From CAMDMI01 sp036759185 (lineage in GTDB: Bacteria; Bacteroidota; Bacteroidia; Cytophagales; Flexibacteraceae): 30,356 bases of DNA. The notes beneath the pieces are model-generated. The model searched no databases, was not told the DNA's origin, and was given only the letters and a program-made list of their open reading frames with translations. Made by a program: the position numbers and the translations under genes. Of this stretch, positions 30,280-30,356 are shown piece after piece (the stretch's first letter is position 1; every line of letters begins with the position of its first letter). The DNA lies in assembly GCA_036759185.1 (NCBI GenBank), contig DAIOVD010000029.1, positions 1 through 30,356 on the forward strand. Direction: 5' to 3'.

Positions 30280-30356
30280 ATGACAGCTATTGAACTTAGG
30301 GTATATGAAATTTTCAAAACCAAGCTTGGCGAAAAGGAAGCCGAGACTGTGATGGA
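30280..30356 (+). CDS. 5' end of a probable DUF1640-like small protein, cut by window end
   Basis: An ATG at 30280 opens a frame that continues to the end of the window (25 codons): MTAIELRVYEIFKTKLGEKE, then AETVM. The pattern, a short helical start with E-x-R-x-Y-E and L-G-E-K-E-A-E, is like small Bacteroidota DUF1640-type coiled-coil proteins. Identity is tentative because only the start is visible. A consensus promoter sits just upstream, which strongly supports a real gene here. Confidence 0.65.
   Translation, partial: MTAIELRVYEIFKTKLGEKEAETVM

Noticed and set aside
1..30356. CRISPR arrays, tRNA/rRNA genes, insertion sequences or prophage
   Set aside because: No regularly spaced repeats, no cloverleaf or ribosomal sequence, and no transposase, integrase or phage structural protein could be recognised.

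Overview
The window looks like chromosomal DNA of a member of the Bacteroidota, to judge from several independent signs. Two large secreted proteins end in a type IX secretion (T9SS) type A sorting domain. There is a TonB C-terminal-domain protein with a signal peptide and a YfhO-like giant membrane protein. Starts generally lack a Shine-Dalgarno sequence, and several genes have promoters of the Bacteroidota form TTTG-N19-TAnnTTTG. I cannot place it below phylum. Two runs of exactly 100 N (25603-25702, 28739-28838) are placeholder scaffold gaps, so this is a draft or metagenome assembly.

Layout. 1-4005: a T9SS-exported 1091-residue surface protein (minus strand) bracketed by two copies of a ~105 bp AT-rich direct repeat. 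4006-4601: a DUF433/DUF5615 toxin-antitoxin-like pair. 4835-7207: a helix-turn-helix regulator divergent from a CsgG-like envelope protein. 7562-9184: arginine deiminase and a small membrane protein. 9215-10283: a SirB1/transglutaminase-like protein overlapping a tiny lipoprotein. 10508-13302: a single-domain response regulator, miaA, a LemA-like protein and pfkA. 13501-16024: a small secreted helical protein and a polytopic membrane protein. 16052-20087: a NeuD/PglD-like acyltransferase, a TonB-like protein, a FabH-like synthase, an outer-membrane protein and a secreted YciI-like protein. 20164-25876: YfhO-like protein, then a two-gene unit with a metzincin-type T9SS protease. 25981-28110: a minus-strand cluster of ECF sigma factor, three small membrane proteins and an Hsp20 chaperone. 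28210-30029: a Uma2-type nuclease and a secreted serine hydrolase, both cut by the second gap. 30280-end: the start of a probable DUF1640-like protein.

Most of the window is ordinary core and envelope gene content. The segments most worth a second look are: the sigma/small membrane protein/Hsp20 cluster, whose small proteins share a C-terminal tail motif and carry His/Cys clusters; the repeat-flanked T9SS gene; a phosphofructokinase with Asn at the usual Asp103; and the second gap, which hides the true start of a Uma2 gene and the true end of the serine hydrolase. I see no rRNA, tRNA, CRISPR array, transposase or prophage gene.
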